Source of the DNA: Oegoconia quadripuncta
Lineage: Eukaryota; Arthropoda; Insecta; Lepidoptera; Autostichidae
Length of the DNA stretch: 64,000 nucleotides
Assembly (NCBI GenBank): GCA_949316235.1
Contig: OX438758.1
Span: 15,504,194 to 15,568,193 of the forward strand
Reading direction: 5' to 3'
The notes below the pieces were generated by a model. The model worked only from the letters and a program-made list of their open reading frames with translations, was not told the DNA's origin and searched no databases. Below are positions 41,540 through 52,984 of the stretch, in pieces (positions within the stretch are counted from its first letter, which is position 1; the number at the start of each line of letters is the position of its first letter). The translations under genes and the position numbers were made by a program.

Positions 41540-42140
41540 TAATCAATGACATCTCCTATCTGATGAATATTACTAAGGGCAAAGTTGACTGTAATGAACT
41601 GTTTTCTAAAATAAGGCTTTAACCAGTTAGGTCTTCGGGAACGGCCACTGTTATATGTTCCTTTATCGAGGACAAATTACAGGCAGAATTCATTTCTGAT
41701 ACGCGCTAGCAACAGCTTCAACAGCATATGCAATGACCTGGACATGGACCTATTTTGCACGAGTACTTTAACAGTGAGACGTATACTCACAAAAGATTTC
41801 TATGACTGCGTGGAGGGTGACACGTAAGTGAACCGTTGTTATTGTGGCTGACTGTACCTACTATTGTTATTTATTTAATATTTTTTCTTCTTTTTTTTCT
41901 TCTTCTTAACTTTCCTAACTTACATGTGGGAACTTGTAATTGGCATTTTCAACAATGTTCATATAATGCAATAATTTTAAAGGTTAATTAAATGTAAAGG
42001 CGAAAGTACATTTAATTAGGTAAATGTAAAACATTAAGTAATCGTTATTTATATAATGATAGAAGCCATAGATACAATTATATAATTAATGATGCGCAGG
42101 AATGCCTTCAGCTGTATACATTGTTTTACATTTATATTTA
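41540..42140. other. No gene seen
   Basis: Contains a (TTCTTC)-rich run at 41883-41910. Nothing else recognised. Confidence 0.4.
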
Positions 42141-42146
42141 TATATA

Positions 42147-42494
42147 CAGGGTGTCCCTGGAAGTATGGATCAAATCGAACAGGGGCATGGGGAAGGTCAT
42201 TCCCAAACTTTTTAACCCTATGAATGTCGGTGCCATTTTTGACGGTTCAAAAGTTATGATCAATTTTTTACATTTTCATATTATCGAATAGTGCTTATAC
42301 AAAAAAATTTTTTAAAAGAAAACTAGCAAAGCTATCAGCTTAATTTTTTAATTGAAAATAATTAATTATTTTTTTTTTCTTATTTTTTTTATTTTTTTTT
42401 AATTTTTTTTAATTTTTTTTTTTTCAGCTTAAGTTTGGAAATGACCTTCCCCATGCCCCTGTTCGATTTGATCCATACTTCCAGGGACACCCTG
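42147..42494. mobile_element. MITE with CAGGGTGTCCCTGG ends and TA duplication, 348 bp
   Basis: The ends are near-perfect inverted copies over more than 60 bp (CAGGGTGTCCCTGGAAGTAT, GGGGCATGGGGAAGGTCATT). TA flanks both sides (42145-42146 and 42495-42496). The centre is T-rich (42361-42425). Confidence 0.85.
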
Positions 42495-42496
42495 TA

Positions 42497-42855
42497 TACA
42501 CACAATTTTCAGAGGGTTTCGTATTCTAATTCACGGCGCGAGTACATTGCGCACTGGCACATTTACTCCGGATTCCTCTGAATTCCGTATCAGTTCACAA
42601 ATCCTTTCACTGCTGCCTAAATTCGTAGGGAAGCTAATGATAAATCCTTCCTTGACAACACAGTGATAAGGGTCTAAGGAACATTTTAATTACTATATAG
42701 TTTGATAGCTATGGCATATAGTGTTGGGATTTACTTTAGGTCCACTATGGCTATGTGGAGAACTTACTAATACAAGTGGAATTGAGCTATTTTGATAATG
42801 TCAAAAAATGGAGCGAAAAAGTAGTGTCACTGTAGTTTAAGAATTATCCAATATG
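42497..42855. other. No gene seen
   Basis: Nothing recognised. Confidence 0.4.
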
Positions 42856-42858
42856 ATA

Positions 42859-43132
42859 AGACGACCTGTTTGGTGTAAGGGTTAGAAAGTGACTGCTATA
42901 CCAAAAGATCGCGGATTCGATCCTGCTAATGGCATAATATGTTTGATTACAGTACATGTGTTTCCGAGTTATGGATGTATTTCATGTTATTTCCAAAAAA
43001 AAATGTATTGTGTACTTTATCAACCATCTGGTATCCATAATAAAATCCTAGTTGATTAATGTGGAACTACATGGCGCTGTGTGTATGTGCAAAGATATTT
43101 ATTTATTCATGTATTATTCATTTTATTATTTA
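42859..43132 (+). mobile_element. SINE-B, full length
   Basis: GACGACCTGTTTGGTGTAAG head, GCGGATTCGATCCTGCTAAT B-box, CAACCATCTGGTATCCATAA and AACTACATGGCGCTGTGTGT. Confidence 0.8.
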
Positions 43133-43133
43133 C

Positions 43134-43325
43134 TAGTTTTCCGCCCGCGGCTTCGCCTGGGTGGAATAACTTTATCGTGGATATGATTAATTTCTTTATC
43201 CCGCGGGAAAAGGAAAAAGTATCCTACGTCTTAAACTAGGGTATATTCTACTTATATACCAAATTTCATCCAAATCCGTTAATCCACCAAACAAACATTC
43301 AAACTTTCGTATTTATAATCTTACT
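43134..43325 (-). mobile_element. Helitron-like element, first of two tandem copies
   Basis: It starts ACTAGTTTTCCGCCCGCGGC, the reverse of a GC-rich stem plus CTAGT 3' end. It runs through AATTTCATCCAAATCCGTTA to ATTCAAACTTTCGTATTTAT. The composition and ends match a widely dispersed lepidopteran non-autonomous Helitron type. No ORF. Confidence 0.6.
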
Positions 43326-43555
43326 AACTTTTCGCCTGCGGCTTCGCCTGCGTAGAATAACTTTATCGTGGAAAAAAATTGCTCACTTTATCGAAATAAA
43401 AAATATCCTATGTCTTAATCCAGGGTATGTTCTACCTATATACACAATTTCATCCATATCCGTTCATCCGTGTCGCGGTGATGGAGCTACAAACAAACAA
43501 ATAAACAAACATCCAAACTTTCGCATTTATAGAATATTAGTTAGATTAGGAGAGC
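43326..43555 (-). mobile_element. Helitron-like element, second tandem copy
   Basis: TTTTCGCCTGCGGCTTCGCC, AATTTCATCCATATCCGTTC, GTGTCGCGGTGATGGAGCTA and AACATCCAAACTTTCGCATT. Head-to-tail with the copy before it, which is a common Helitron arrangement. Confidence 0.6.
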
Positions 43556-43965
43556 GTTCTGTGTTGCTAGAATCTTCTTTTCTCATACGCAGAGACTGCT
43601 TCACCTACGTTTATAAATTGTTACCCAAAAAGTGTTGATAAATTATGCCACCGAAATACAGGTCCCATAAATAGTACTTCAAAAACTTCGAAGTTTTTGT
43701 CCGCGAGGATGGAATGGCATTCTATGAAATAACGGACACGCAGGGCAAAAAAGTCCAGCGGACAAAAAGATTTTTATGGATTATGATTATGATATTTGGG
43801 ATATCACTGACCACCCCATTTGGGATAAAGGTCGTGACGTTACCTATGTATGTATTATTAAATACGAACACATGATCAAAAATATCGAATCCGTTATTAC
43901 TTTTGTAAAGGATACGTCTGTAACAACCTTGCTAGGTATCCTGCCTTCCTCATACGTCAGTTAGT
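43556..43965. other. No gene supported
   Basis: A 62-codon ATG frame (43776-43964) includes DYDIWDITDHPIWDKGRDVT, but similar DNA (TTTGGGATA...GTGACGTTA) recurs at 37898-37945, so a repeat origin is more likely. Confidence 0.4.
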
Positions 43966-43966
43966 T

Positions 43967-44297
43967 TTTTTTTATGCACGACGGGTTCGTACTTGACCTC
44001 AATCACACCTGATGTTAAGTGAAGATGAGGTCGAAGGTGAAAGTGTATTGACCCGGAAACCCCAAGACATTTGGCGGACTGGCTATCTTATCTCTGACAA
44101 TCGGAACACAACAATGCTATTAACATTGCTGCTTGGCGGCAGATTTAGATAAGATGGTGGTAGCTAACCAGGCGGACATTTAAAATGCCCTACCACCAAC
44201 CAAACCGAGTACTTAAACATATACCCCGCTGGGGATCGAACCCGCGACCTCCTAATCGTAAACCCAATGTTGTTTACGTTGAGCCACGTAGGCGGTT
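43967..44297 (-). mobile_element. SINE-A, full length
   Basis: T-run, CACACCTGATGTTAAGTGAA, ACCCGGAAACCCCAAGACAT, GGGGATCGAACCCGCGACCT and GTTTACGTTGAGCCACGTAG. Confidence 0.85.
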
Positions 44298-44406
44298 AAA
44301 ACAGATAGTTAACAGATTCAGTACAGTGAATCAAACATTAAGCAAGCAATGACAGTGTGGTATTTGCTTACGCACCATCATCATAGGCAGCAGTGTCGTA
44401 TGAGGC

Positions 44407-44782
44407 TACAATACAATACAATACAATGCAATGCAATGCAATGCAATGCAACGCAACGCAACGCAACGCAACGCAACGCAACGCAACGCAACGCAACGCA
44501 ACGCAACGCAACGCAACGCAACGCAACGCAACGCAACGCAACGCAACGCAACGCAACGCAACGCAACGCAACGCAACGCAACGCAACGCAACGCAACGCA
44601 ACGCAACGCAACGCAACGCAACGCAACGCAACGCAACGCAACGCAACGCAACGCAACGCAACGCAACGCAACGCAACGCAACGCAACGCAACGCAACGCA
44701 ACACAACGCAACACAACACAACACAACACAACACAACACAACACAACACAATACAATACAATACAATACAATACAATACAAA
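44407..44782. repeat. Pentanucleotide array with five ordered variant blocks
   Basis: Blocks: ATACA x3-4 (to 44425), ATGCA x5 (44426-44450), ACGCA x50 (44451-44700), a mixed ACACA/ACGCA step (44701-44710), ACACA x8 (44711-44750), ATACA x6 (44751-44780). The several long open frames on both strands here are artefacts of the repeat. Confidence 0.97.
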
Positions 44783-44900
44783 TACTCTTTATTGCGAAAA
44801 ATAATTTGCTACCATCTGGAATCCCCAGCCCCCCACCCAGCGTGGCGATTACTACCATGTAAATCGTGGAAGAACCTTGTCCCGTGGATTTAACTAAGCT
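44755..44900 (-). mobile_element. Retroposon 3' end that probably seeded the array
   Basis: On the minus strand TCGCAATAAAGAGTATTTGT runs straight into TATTGTATTG repeats, as at 12188-12295, where the tail is only two to three units long. Confidence 0.6.
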
Positions 44901-45718
44901 GGCACCTCTATAATTGTATTTCCTTTCATAAATGATGCTGTAACAACTAGATTCAGACTCCAACCAACAGATCTAAACTAGACTAGGGCAAGGTCTTTTT
45001 GAAACTGAAGTTCAGTTCTGCGGAAACTTAATTAAACGATTGACAACGTTAACCCACAGTTGGGTGGAAGTTGGAACTTGAGGCCAAACTCTCAACACAA
45101 TACGGGCTTTAACTTAAGTATAATTTGAAATACCTCATTAGATACTGATATTACTAAATAAATGGTATTTGAAGGCGATCGTGATTCCAGCCATGAAATA
45201 GGAATCTTTACAAGGACTATCGTTTTTAACCGATCGGCCATCTTTCGTAACAACAAATAGCACCATTACTCGAAAGGCCTAGTTCATCTTCCCTCAAGGC
45301 GTTGCCAAACAAACACTACCAAGATGATACCAGCCAAACCTTCGGATTGGATAGAATTACGAAACTCAGCAAGTCCTAATGCATCTTCTCTCAAGACGTC
45401 GCCAGTTAGACACTACCGGGAAGCAAGGAATCTAAAGATACACAAGTCAAGTCTAATAAAATCGAGTCAGGCACAAAGCGCCATTGCAAGAATACTCAAA
45501 TTCAGCAAGATCAATCAATCATCTCAAGAGGTTGCCACTTGCCAATCAAAACTACCAAGAAGTAAGATAAGCTTCATATCCCTTGGTGAAACGAAGAGGT
45601 AATCGGGGACCTGGAGGAAGATCCTGAAAAGCCTGCGATAAAGCAATTCCACGCGGGAAAGCCGCGGGTGGATAGCTGAGCAGCTTAAGAGGGTTTATTC
45701 CGTCTAGTGCTATACAGA
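44901..45718. other. No gene supported
   Basis: A 92-codon ATG frame (45324-45602, Ser/Lys-rich) has no domain signature. 45640-45690 is a remnant of the Helitron-like family (AAGCAATTCCACGCGGGAAA). Confidence 0.4.
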
Positions 45719-45721
45719 ATA

Positions 45722-45952
45722 AATCTAACTAATATTATAAATGCGAAAGTTTGGATGTTTGTTTGTTGCGCTATCACGGAGAAGCGGATGAACGGATTTG
45801 GATGAAATTTGGTATATAGGTAGAACAAACCCTTGATTGAAACATAGCATATTTTTTAATCCAATAAAGTTTATAATTCCCGCGAGATAAACAAATTTCC
45901 GCGATAAAGTTATTCCGCATGCAGGCGAAGCCGCGGGCGGAAAGCTAGTTAA
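45722..45952 (+). mobile_element. Helitron-like element, complete-looking copy
   Basis: ATCTAACTAATATTATAAAT, GCGAAAGTTTGGATGTTTGT, GATTTGGATGAAATTTGGTA and the end GAAGCCGCGGGCGGAAAGCT-AGT. A GC-rich short stem just before CTAGT is Helitron-like. No ORF. Confidence 0.6.
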
Positions 45953-46425
45953 AAATATTTTCTTCGTAGGCACTATACATAAGGTCGTGAAATTCAATCT
46001 ATACTCTCTCTCAAGTTATTGCACAACACAATTTATATCGAGCGAAGCACACAAAGAATGTCAATTACCACCTTCACACTGGGAATCAAATGAAACACAT
46101 ATTTCTCGACAACCTTCCACTCCTTCAGTTGGTAAATTAACTGTAAAGTAAATGTTCCGCACTTGGGGAAGCCACAAAGGGGCTTTTACTTCCACCGTGA
46201 CATTTTTTGCACAACCGTGAATGTCAAAGTTCTTGCTCCTATAATGGCTCATTGTTGCGCAAGCCTGTTCGTGAAATTGAAGCTTATAGGGCTGCTACGT
46301 GACTGATGCAAATGCTATTAAAAGTTGTCGCTGGTGCAATTAAAGAATGCCCTTGGATCCGGACCCTGCTTTTATAGAATTACGTAATATTATTGGTATT
46401 TTTGAGAGTGCAGGGCTAGCGCCCC
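45953..46425. other. No gene seen
   Basis: Nothing recognised. Confidence 0.4.
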
Positions 46426-46429
46426 TTTT

Positions 46430-46735
46430 TTTTCTATTTTTTTTAAAGTGACGATGTGGTCGAAGATGAAGCACGCGATCTCAGTAAATGCCTATTCACT
46501 CTGCTCTTGAAGATCCCAAGGTTCCCAAACTGACGCCGGAAGGGAGTTCCATGCCTTGGCTGTTCGGATGATGAATGAAGAATCGAAATTCTTAGTGCGA
46601 ATGTTCGGTATATTAACTACATACGGGTGGAATCCCGCCCCACGCCTAGTGGTCCGAAGATGGAAGGGTGACGGTGGAATAAGATTATGTAATTCCAACG
46701 CACACTCCCCGAAATGCATCATGTAAAAAACTTTA
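46430..46735 (-). mobile_element. Non-LTR retrotransposon 3' end (LINE-1 family)
   Basis: The minus frame encodes MHFGECALELHNLIPPSPFH, TTRRGAGFHPYVVNIPNIRT and IIRTAKAWNSLPASV, then loses the PESYNLGIF block through a small deletion. The T-rich stretch at 46427-46446 is the tail in reverse. Confidence 0.75.
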
Positions 46736-46739
46736 CAAG

Positions 46740-47465
46740 CACTACGACCTTTGTGATCTATTGTGTCATTCCCTCTCGTTAAAGTTCGTTCTCTAGGTCA
46801 GCGGCCAACGTGGACTGCACGAAGTGGGCGAACAGTTTAACGTCTTCTGTTGTAAGATAGGCCGGCTTCTGGTGTGGATGAGTGCACAACACTCTCAAAG
46901 CTATTCCTCCCCCTACCACAGATTATAATACTGCTCAAAGAAAGCAGGTTCAAGCTTGCTCAGCAGACAATCAACTAACCTAATAAATTGTGTTAGTATC
47001 CATTCTATTTTAGGTAGCTATTTAAAAACATTTGTTGGTGCATTAGTTTCCATCGCACGAAAAATACCAATTTTTCCATGATCGAAGGTAAGTTAATCGA
47101 TGTTGGTACATATGTTGTTGTGACAACCCTAACGAGAGTGTTTCGCTCAACCTTTCGGAACTTGCGAATGCATGGCGAAAGCTTTTGTTCGCTCCACCTT
47201 TGCCGCCTTTCGAAATTTAAATTTTAAAAATATTCTACCGAATTCCGGAACTTTGCAGCTGTTGTGTTGAGGGTGACGTCCTACCGAGAGCTATGACAGA
47301 CCTATCAGTTGAAACCCAAATTAAACCGAACCAAAAAAAAGACGAGAGCAACAAGAATATCCTTTTTCGAAGTGACAAATCGTAATAAAATCGTGGAAAA
47401 TTCTTGTGGGAAATTTTGAACATTCCCACGGGAAATTGTCACGGGAACGGGAAAAACGGGAACTC
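46740..47465. other. No gene seen
   Basis: Nothing recognised. Confidence 0.4.
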
Positions 47466-47652
47466 TATTTATATCTGCCGCCAAGCAACAATGCTAATAG
47501 CATTGTTGTGTTCCGGTTGGCAGAGATAAGATAGCCAGTCCCCCAAATGTGTTGGGGTTTTCTTGGTCAGTACGCTTCCACCTTCGACCTCATCTTCACT
47601 TAACATCAGGTGTGATTGAGGTCAAGTACCAACCCGTTGTGCATAAAAAAAA
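47466..47652 (+). mobile_element. SINE-A, 3' half
   Basis: TATCTGCCGCCAAGCAACAA, GTTCCGGTTGGCAGAGATAA, CTTCACTTAACATCAGGTGT and an A-tail. Followed at 47655-47705 by a shred of the Helitron-like family. Confidence 0.8.
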
Positions 47653-47872
47653 ATATTTATTTCGCGATCGACGCGGACGAAGTCGCCGGCGGAAAGCTTG
47701 TAGGTATATATAATTTCCCTGCTATTGAATCGCCCTTGAAAATAAGGTGTCATAAAACGGAGTTTTCATACAACACGCGATTACACGACTTGCTGTTTGT
47801 AACAGTTGTTTGGGAGCAACGTCGAGTGGAAGCGACACGGCTAGGGTTGCCAACACCCTGCCTAGGGTTGAG

Positions 47873-47950
47873 GACAGTCCCACATAACCGTCTCGCCGTC
47901 CCCCAGGCGAGCGGTACGTGTCATGCGTTTCCACGCGTCAAAAAAAAAAG
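47873..47950 (+). mobile_element. Retroposon 3' end, GTCCCACATAACCGTC family
   Basis: CAGTCCCACATAACCGTCTC, CCCCAGGCGAGCGGTACGTG and an A10 tail. Sister of 27085-27182. Confidence 0.65.
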
Positions 47951-49680
47951 GGTTCCCAACACAGATTTGCGGGACAATGATAAAAACCGGGGACCAGCAA
48001 AACTTTGGGAAGACATCAAATCAGAAACAGTAAATTGATGGTTTCTTATTAGTATGCATGCATCCAGCGACTTCCCCGAGACCTACATCAGCAGGCGTAG
48101 CATATGAGACGGGTGAGAGCGCCGCACGTCGCGTTTAAACGCCTAATCTATGTAACATAGCCGCCATTTTGTAATTTTGTCACGCCTTTTAGCATAAGGC
48201 GCGTTCGTGACGACACAGCTATATCACATTTTGTGTGTGACGCTACGCTGGCAGGACGTCCGTCCACGGTCATAATTTATTCAAGGTATGGTGCCCTGCC
48301 CACTGCCACTGACTCACTGACTGACTAATCCACTGAGCTATCGGTGACTTTCGTTTTTGTACGGATTTTTTCAATTCTTTCATCCTTAAGCTTATATTAT
48401 AGTAGCCTATAGGCAAAGACCACGTGTCAGTACCATAAACATCATACTTTATCTACCTGCATCAAGTCATTTATTTCTTTTTCAAAACTGATATAGGTGA
48501 TAAACAAATATCTTTGCACAAATACACAGACCCACCTAGTTCCACCCTAAGCAACTAATAACGGGACAATTAAAACTGAGGATAATGGTTTTGGGCCAAT
48601 CTATATGAGGATTTTTGTATATTGTTACAATAGAATAAGTTGTTACCTGTTATTGTCCTGAAAACAAATTGAGTACCGCACACTTACCCGCGGGACGCCT
48701 CTTCCAGAGCCCCAAAATTGAAACCGTCGCACGACGGTTGGCGACCCTAACATGACTGCGAGAAAGTTGTAAGAACTCGTTAACAGTGGCGGAAATTCGG
48801 ACGAGTTATCCGCAACATTATAAGGTATTATTATAGGGTTGTGACAATAAAATAATTCACTACATCAATTACATTTTGCGAAAGAAATTAAACAACTATT
48901 TAAACCCATCTGAAAAGTTTGCCCGGCATCCGGAGTTTCGCAATCTGACAATCTACCCACATTGTGAATATAATAAGAATCCATCTGAGAATTTTGTATA
49001 CATAATTATCAGAATAAATTTTCATACAAAAAGTTCGTAATTATTTTGCTCTGCAGAGCATAGGTCTTCTCAAGTACTCCGTTTAATTAAAAAGTGAAGC
49101 TGCCCTCGGCTAAGTGGGCGTGACTTGAGCGGTAACAGATAAAAAACAAAATTATCTTAAGATTGTTCAATAAATAGGTATCTTATAAAAGATGGCTCCA
49201 TTGCATCGTTACCAATAGATAAGTAAATATATTGTTTAATGAACACGCAAGACGATCGACGTACTATTGTATAAATGTGTGCGTGAGGCACGTATTTACA
49301 TGCGCGCAAACGTACTTGAGGTGCCTTACTTTCGGCCTTAGTAACGCGGAGTCCTTTTTTTCTGATTCATGATTTTCTTTTCAATATCTTCAATTGAGAC
49401 AACCCTACAACTTCACACGTGGTTATTAGCCCAAGGCGACTTACAAAGAAGTATGAGAGATTGGATCTAAATAACTGAAAATGGAAAAGCATTTATTTTG
49501 AAAGGATATAAAATGATTGGAATCATAGATATTTTTACTTCAAATTAGACTTCATTCACAAGACAAGTCTTTCAGCAAGAATTAGCAAGAAATTCAAGAA
49601 TGTTGCAACTTGTATTTCGTCAAAAAGAAAAAAAAGTATCTAATAATAAACGCAGACTGAATATCACTGAGCAAGTTGTA
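47951..49680. other. No gene seen; one SINE-B tail piece
   Basis: 48505-48560 holds a reversed SINE-B tail (AAATATCTTTGCACAAATAC, CACCTAGTTCCACCCTAAGC). Nothing else recognised. Confidence 0.4.
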
Positions 49681-49686
49681 AGCACA

Positions 49687-49756
49687 CAATAAATAATAAA
49701 TGTCTTTGCACATACACACAGCGCCATTATAGTTCCACTACACTAAACAGGTCGTT
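49687..49756 (-). mobile_element. SINE-B with a large internal deletion
   Basis: AAATAATAAATGTCTTTGCA, GCGCCATTATAGTTCCACTA and then directly AACAGGTCG, the reverse of the head end. Confidence 0.6.
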
Positions 49757-50022
49757 TCAATAAACATTAAACAGTAATAAATGTAAGGCAACCTGCGGAT
49801 CGGATTCGAAAATTGACTTCGAAAAAAAATTTAACTTTATACCAACTAATTTTTACTATCGGCAAAATTTGTATGGGGAAGGCTAACATTTCTACCCGAC
49901 TATCCCAGTAATGATTTCAGGTATATGTGTTACCTCCTGTACTCTAAATAGCTTGACTTATTTTGAAATGCAACATGTGGTTGGGTCTGTTTTGATCTCC
50001 AGTGTCATGGATGCATTTTATA

Positions 50023-50675
50023 GGAAACACGGGCCAGTGTTTCAAATGCAGGTGCTGCAAACTCATAATGAATTTTTAACAATGCGTATTTGCAGCACTT
50101 TACTGTCTGACACTTACATAAAATCGGGCCAAGTTGTCCCCACATAGTGTGACACCCCAGGCCAGTATGCGGCCAAGTCATAATCTGTGAATAACACCGT
50201 GGCAGTACACGTATGCATTACTAATAGCACTAGATTAAGAAATCACGCTCAGTTCTGAAGAACTGTTCGAGCTAATTACCCGCTGCTCAATTTAACCGAT
50301 GCACTTCTCGGCGAAAATTAAATTTCCATCCACATCACCTGGATGAGTGGAAGTCTACCACTGTACTTTTCTCAAGAAACTTCTTACCACGTACGACCAC
50401 CCTGTGGAACGGACTTCCTGCAGCGGTATTCCCGAACGAGTACGACATTGGAACCTTCAAGAAACGAGCCTACACCTTCCTCAAAGGCCGGCAATCTGTG
50501 ACCCTTTTGGTGTTGCGGGTGTCCATGGGCGGTGGTGATTGCTTTCCATCAGGTGACCCGCATGCTCGTTTGCCGCCTTTCATATAAAAAAAAAGTTGTT
50601 AGTTGTCTCGAATATTTTATTTTATAAGTCACCAGGACACCAGAATGCATCCGTCAGATCTCTTGGTTTCAGACA
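50023..50675 (+). repeat. Duplicated segment, copy 1, split by a retroposon
   Basis: AAACACGGGCCAGTGTTTCA to GATTAAGAAATCACGCTCAG is the left part. GTTAGTTGTCTCGAATATTT to GAATGCATCCGTCAG is the right part. The intact counterpart is 51250-51552. Confidence 0.85.
50255..50593 (+). mobile_element. 5'-truncated non-LTR retrotransposon (LINE-2) with AGTT duplication
   Basis: 339 bp flanked by AGTT at 50251-50254 and 50594-50597. It encodes [20 protein letters not shown] and [13 protein letters not shown] at the C-terminus. It ends with CTTTCCATCAGGTGACCCGC, GCCGCCTTTCATATAAAAAA. The sister fragment is 34078-34285 (-). Confidence 0.9.
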
Positions 50676-51002
50676 TGATATTTGCCAAAATACAATAAAG
50701 TAAATAATGCACTTACACGCACGATATTGACATTTAAAAAGATCTCAAGATTGAAATCTATCTTGAATATCAATACTATTTTTTAACAATTTGAATACAG
50801 CGTTGTTTCTCAAGTGTCAACTTATCCGAAGTGGTACTGATTCAAAGTCATGTGTCAAAATCCATTTAGTTAAAGTATTTACATAATCAAAAATCGAACA
50901 ATTTCAAGTCTTTATTTTCATGATCGATGCCACGATGAAGGCAGACTAACAACATGTGCTGTTTTTAAACAATTGACATTTGACATTCAGTTCAGTACAG
51001 TA

Positions 51003-51240
51003 CTGGAGCGTCTGTGGCTCAGCGATTAAGACGCGATCAGGAGGTCCGGGTTCGATTTCCAGACAGCAATGTACCAATGAGTTTTTAAATTTAATTTAAT
51101 TTAATTTAATTTAATTTAATTACTTATGCGCATTTATCTGACTGCTCTTAAACGGCGAAGAAAAACATCGTGAGGAAACCTGCATGCCTGAAAAATAAAA
51201 ATTAAAAGATTGTGAAGTCCACAACCCGCATTGGCCCATA
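51003..51240 (+). mobile_element. SINE-D with a (TTTAA)n expansion
   Basis: GAGCGTCTGTGGCTCAGCGA head, GGTCCGGGTTCGATTTCCAG B-box, a TTTAA tandem run at 51088-51120, ACATCGTGAGGAAACCTGCA and CACAACCCGCATTGGCCCAT. Confidence 0.8.
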
Positions 51241-51249
51241 AGGAGTAGA

Positions 51250-51552
51250 GAAACACGGACTAGTGTTTCAAAGGCAGGTCCTGCAAACTCGTAATGAATT
51301 TTTTACAACGCGTATTTGCAGCACTTTACTGTCTGGCACTTGCATAAGATGGCCAAATTGTCCCCACATAGTGTGACACCCGAGGCCATTGTAAGAGGCC
51401 AAGTCAAAATCCGTGAATAACACCGTGGCAGTACATGTATGCATTACTATAACACTAGATTAAGAAATCATGCTCAGTTGTTAGTTGTCCCGGATATTTT
51501 CTTTTATAAGTCACCAGAACACCTGAATGCATCCGTCAGGTCTTGGCTTCAG
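51250..51552 (+). repeat. Duplicated segment, copy 2 (uninterrupted)
   Basis: It matches copy 1 with a few per cent of changes and reads straight through CTCAGTTGTTAGTTGTC, where copy 1 carries the insertion. Confidence 0.85.
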
Positions 51553-51589
51553 ATGTCGACATGCTCGATGGTTGGAGTGTCGACTGCAC

Positions 51590-51685
51590 AGACGCAGAGG
51601 ACGATGCTCAGCATTTCACAACGTTATCGAATTAGGAATGAAGTAGCATGTAGAAGAAAGAACGTCACCGATAGTCGAGCAGATT
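51590..51685 (+). pseudogene. Reverse-transcriptase polyprotein fragment
   Basis: AQTQRTMLSISQRYRIRNEV and ACRRKNVTDSRAD correspond to the same conserved stretch as 41195-41290. Its position right after copy 2 suggests the duplicated segment may belong to a larger retroelement. Confidence 0.55.
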
Positions 51686-51689
51686 AATA

Positions 51690-52645
51690 AGTTCCAGCGG
51701 TGATTCTGTGCCCTGCCCACAGAATTCAAACATCTGATGGGTATTAAGGTTCTGGAGTGGAGACCTTAACTTTGGTGATCAAATGCGAATGCGACTGCGC
51801 CACGAGTCCATGGCTTACCACCAAGCAAGCCAAATAGGTGTGAAAGCATGTACTCGTTGGGGATCAAATCCGCAACCGCTCATTATCTTAAGTACATGTA
51901 AATTGCCGCATAAATTAATTAAGTGCTGTAATTACAGGTAACCAAGCATTGTTACACCACCTGGTAAAGACAGGTTGATATTTGATACAGAGCTGTTCAT
52001 AATTAACAATCCCAACCCTAATATGTGAATTATTGCTTTAATACCCGGCTATACTACAAGAAGGGTTATGTTTTTGCGCGTATCTATGTAGATATACGGG
52101 ATTCTTTATTCCCTTGTAGCACGGCTGGATGGATTTTAATGATGAGGTACCAAGTGTCATAGGATAGGTTACGTCACAAACAGCTAACCACAGCGGCTGC
52201 AAGAGTCAAAGATTGTCAAAGAAAAAATATTACTCGAGGAGTACAATATGGGTATCATAATAATTAAGTCGCCAAAATTGGCAAAACAACCACCTCCAGT
52301 AAGTACAGACTATGCTCATTTACCTATTAAAATAGAATAAATCATTTCAACTAATAAAATGTCATCGAGTTGTGACAAATGGCGTGGCAGTCGTGTTTTT
52401 TGATTTTTTTTTGTTATTTTATTTCAGTAACTTGCAATACTTAGGTAGACATTCAGCATCATATAGATTTTCAGAGCTAACCCAGTCATTTCCGATGACC
52501 TTAGAACTTTTGTTATGTTAATCAATTCCCTGCCACTACGTATAACCCGCCGCTGCCTATGGTCACTTCAGCTTACCACTAGGCTATGTCGGGATTTTCG
52601 TTCTATGGATTTCTTCATTCCTGATTCCATCTTGTAGTGAAATAC
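51690..52645. other. No gene seen
   Basis: Nothing recognised. Confidence 0.4.
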
Positions 52646-52650
52646 CGAGC

Positions 52651-52983
52651 ATATATATATATATATATATACTCGTACTTGACCTCAATCACACCTGATG
52701 TTAAGTGAAGATGAGGTCGAAGGTGGAGCGTACTGACCCGGGAAACCCCAACACATTTGGGGGACTGGCTAACTTATCTCTGACAACCGGAACACAACAA
52801 TGCTATTAACATTGCTGTTTGGCGGCAGATTTAGATAAGATGGTGGTAGCTAGCCAGGCGGATATTTAAAATGCCCTACCACCAACCAAACCAAATACTT
52901 AAACATGTACCCCGCTGGGGATCGAACCCGCGACCTCCGAAACTTATACCCAATGTTGTTTACATTGAGCCACGGAGGCGTTT
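52651..52983 (-). mobile_element. SINE-A whose tail has become (AT)n
   Basis: CTTGACCTCAATCACACCTG, GGGAAACCCCAACACATTTG, GGGGATCGAACCCGCGACCT and TTTACATTGAGCCACGGAGG. Where the T-run is expected there is an (AT)10 run (52651-52670). Confidence 0.85.
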
Positions 52984-52984
52984 G

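Noticed and set aside
44349..44963. Six overlapping long open frames on both strands
   Set aside because: All come from the same stop-free pentanucleotide array. Frames on both strands at once argue against coding.
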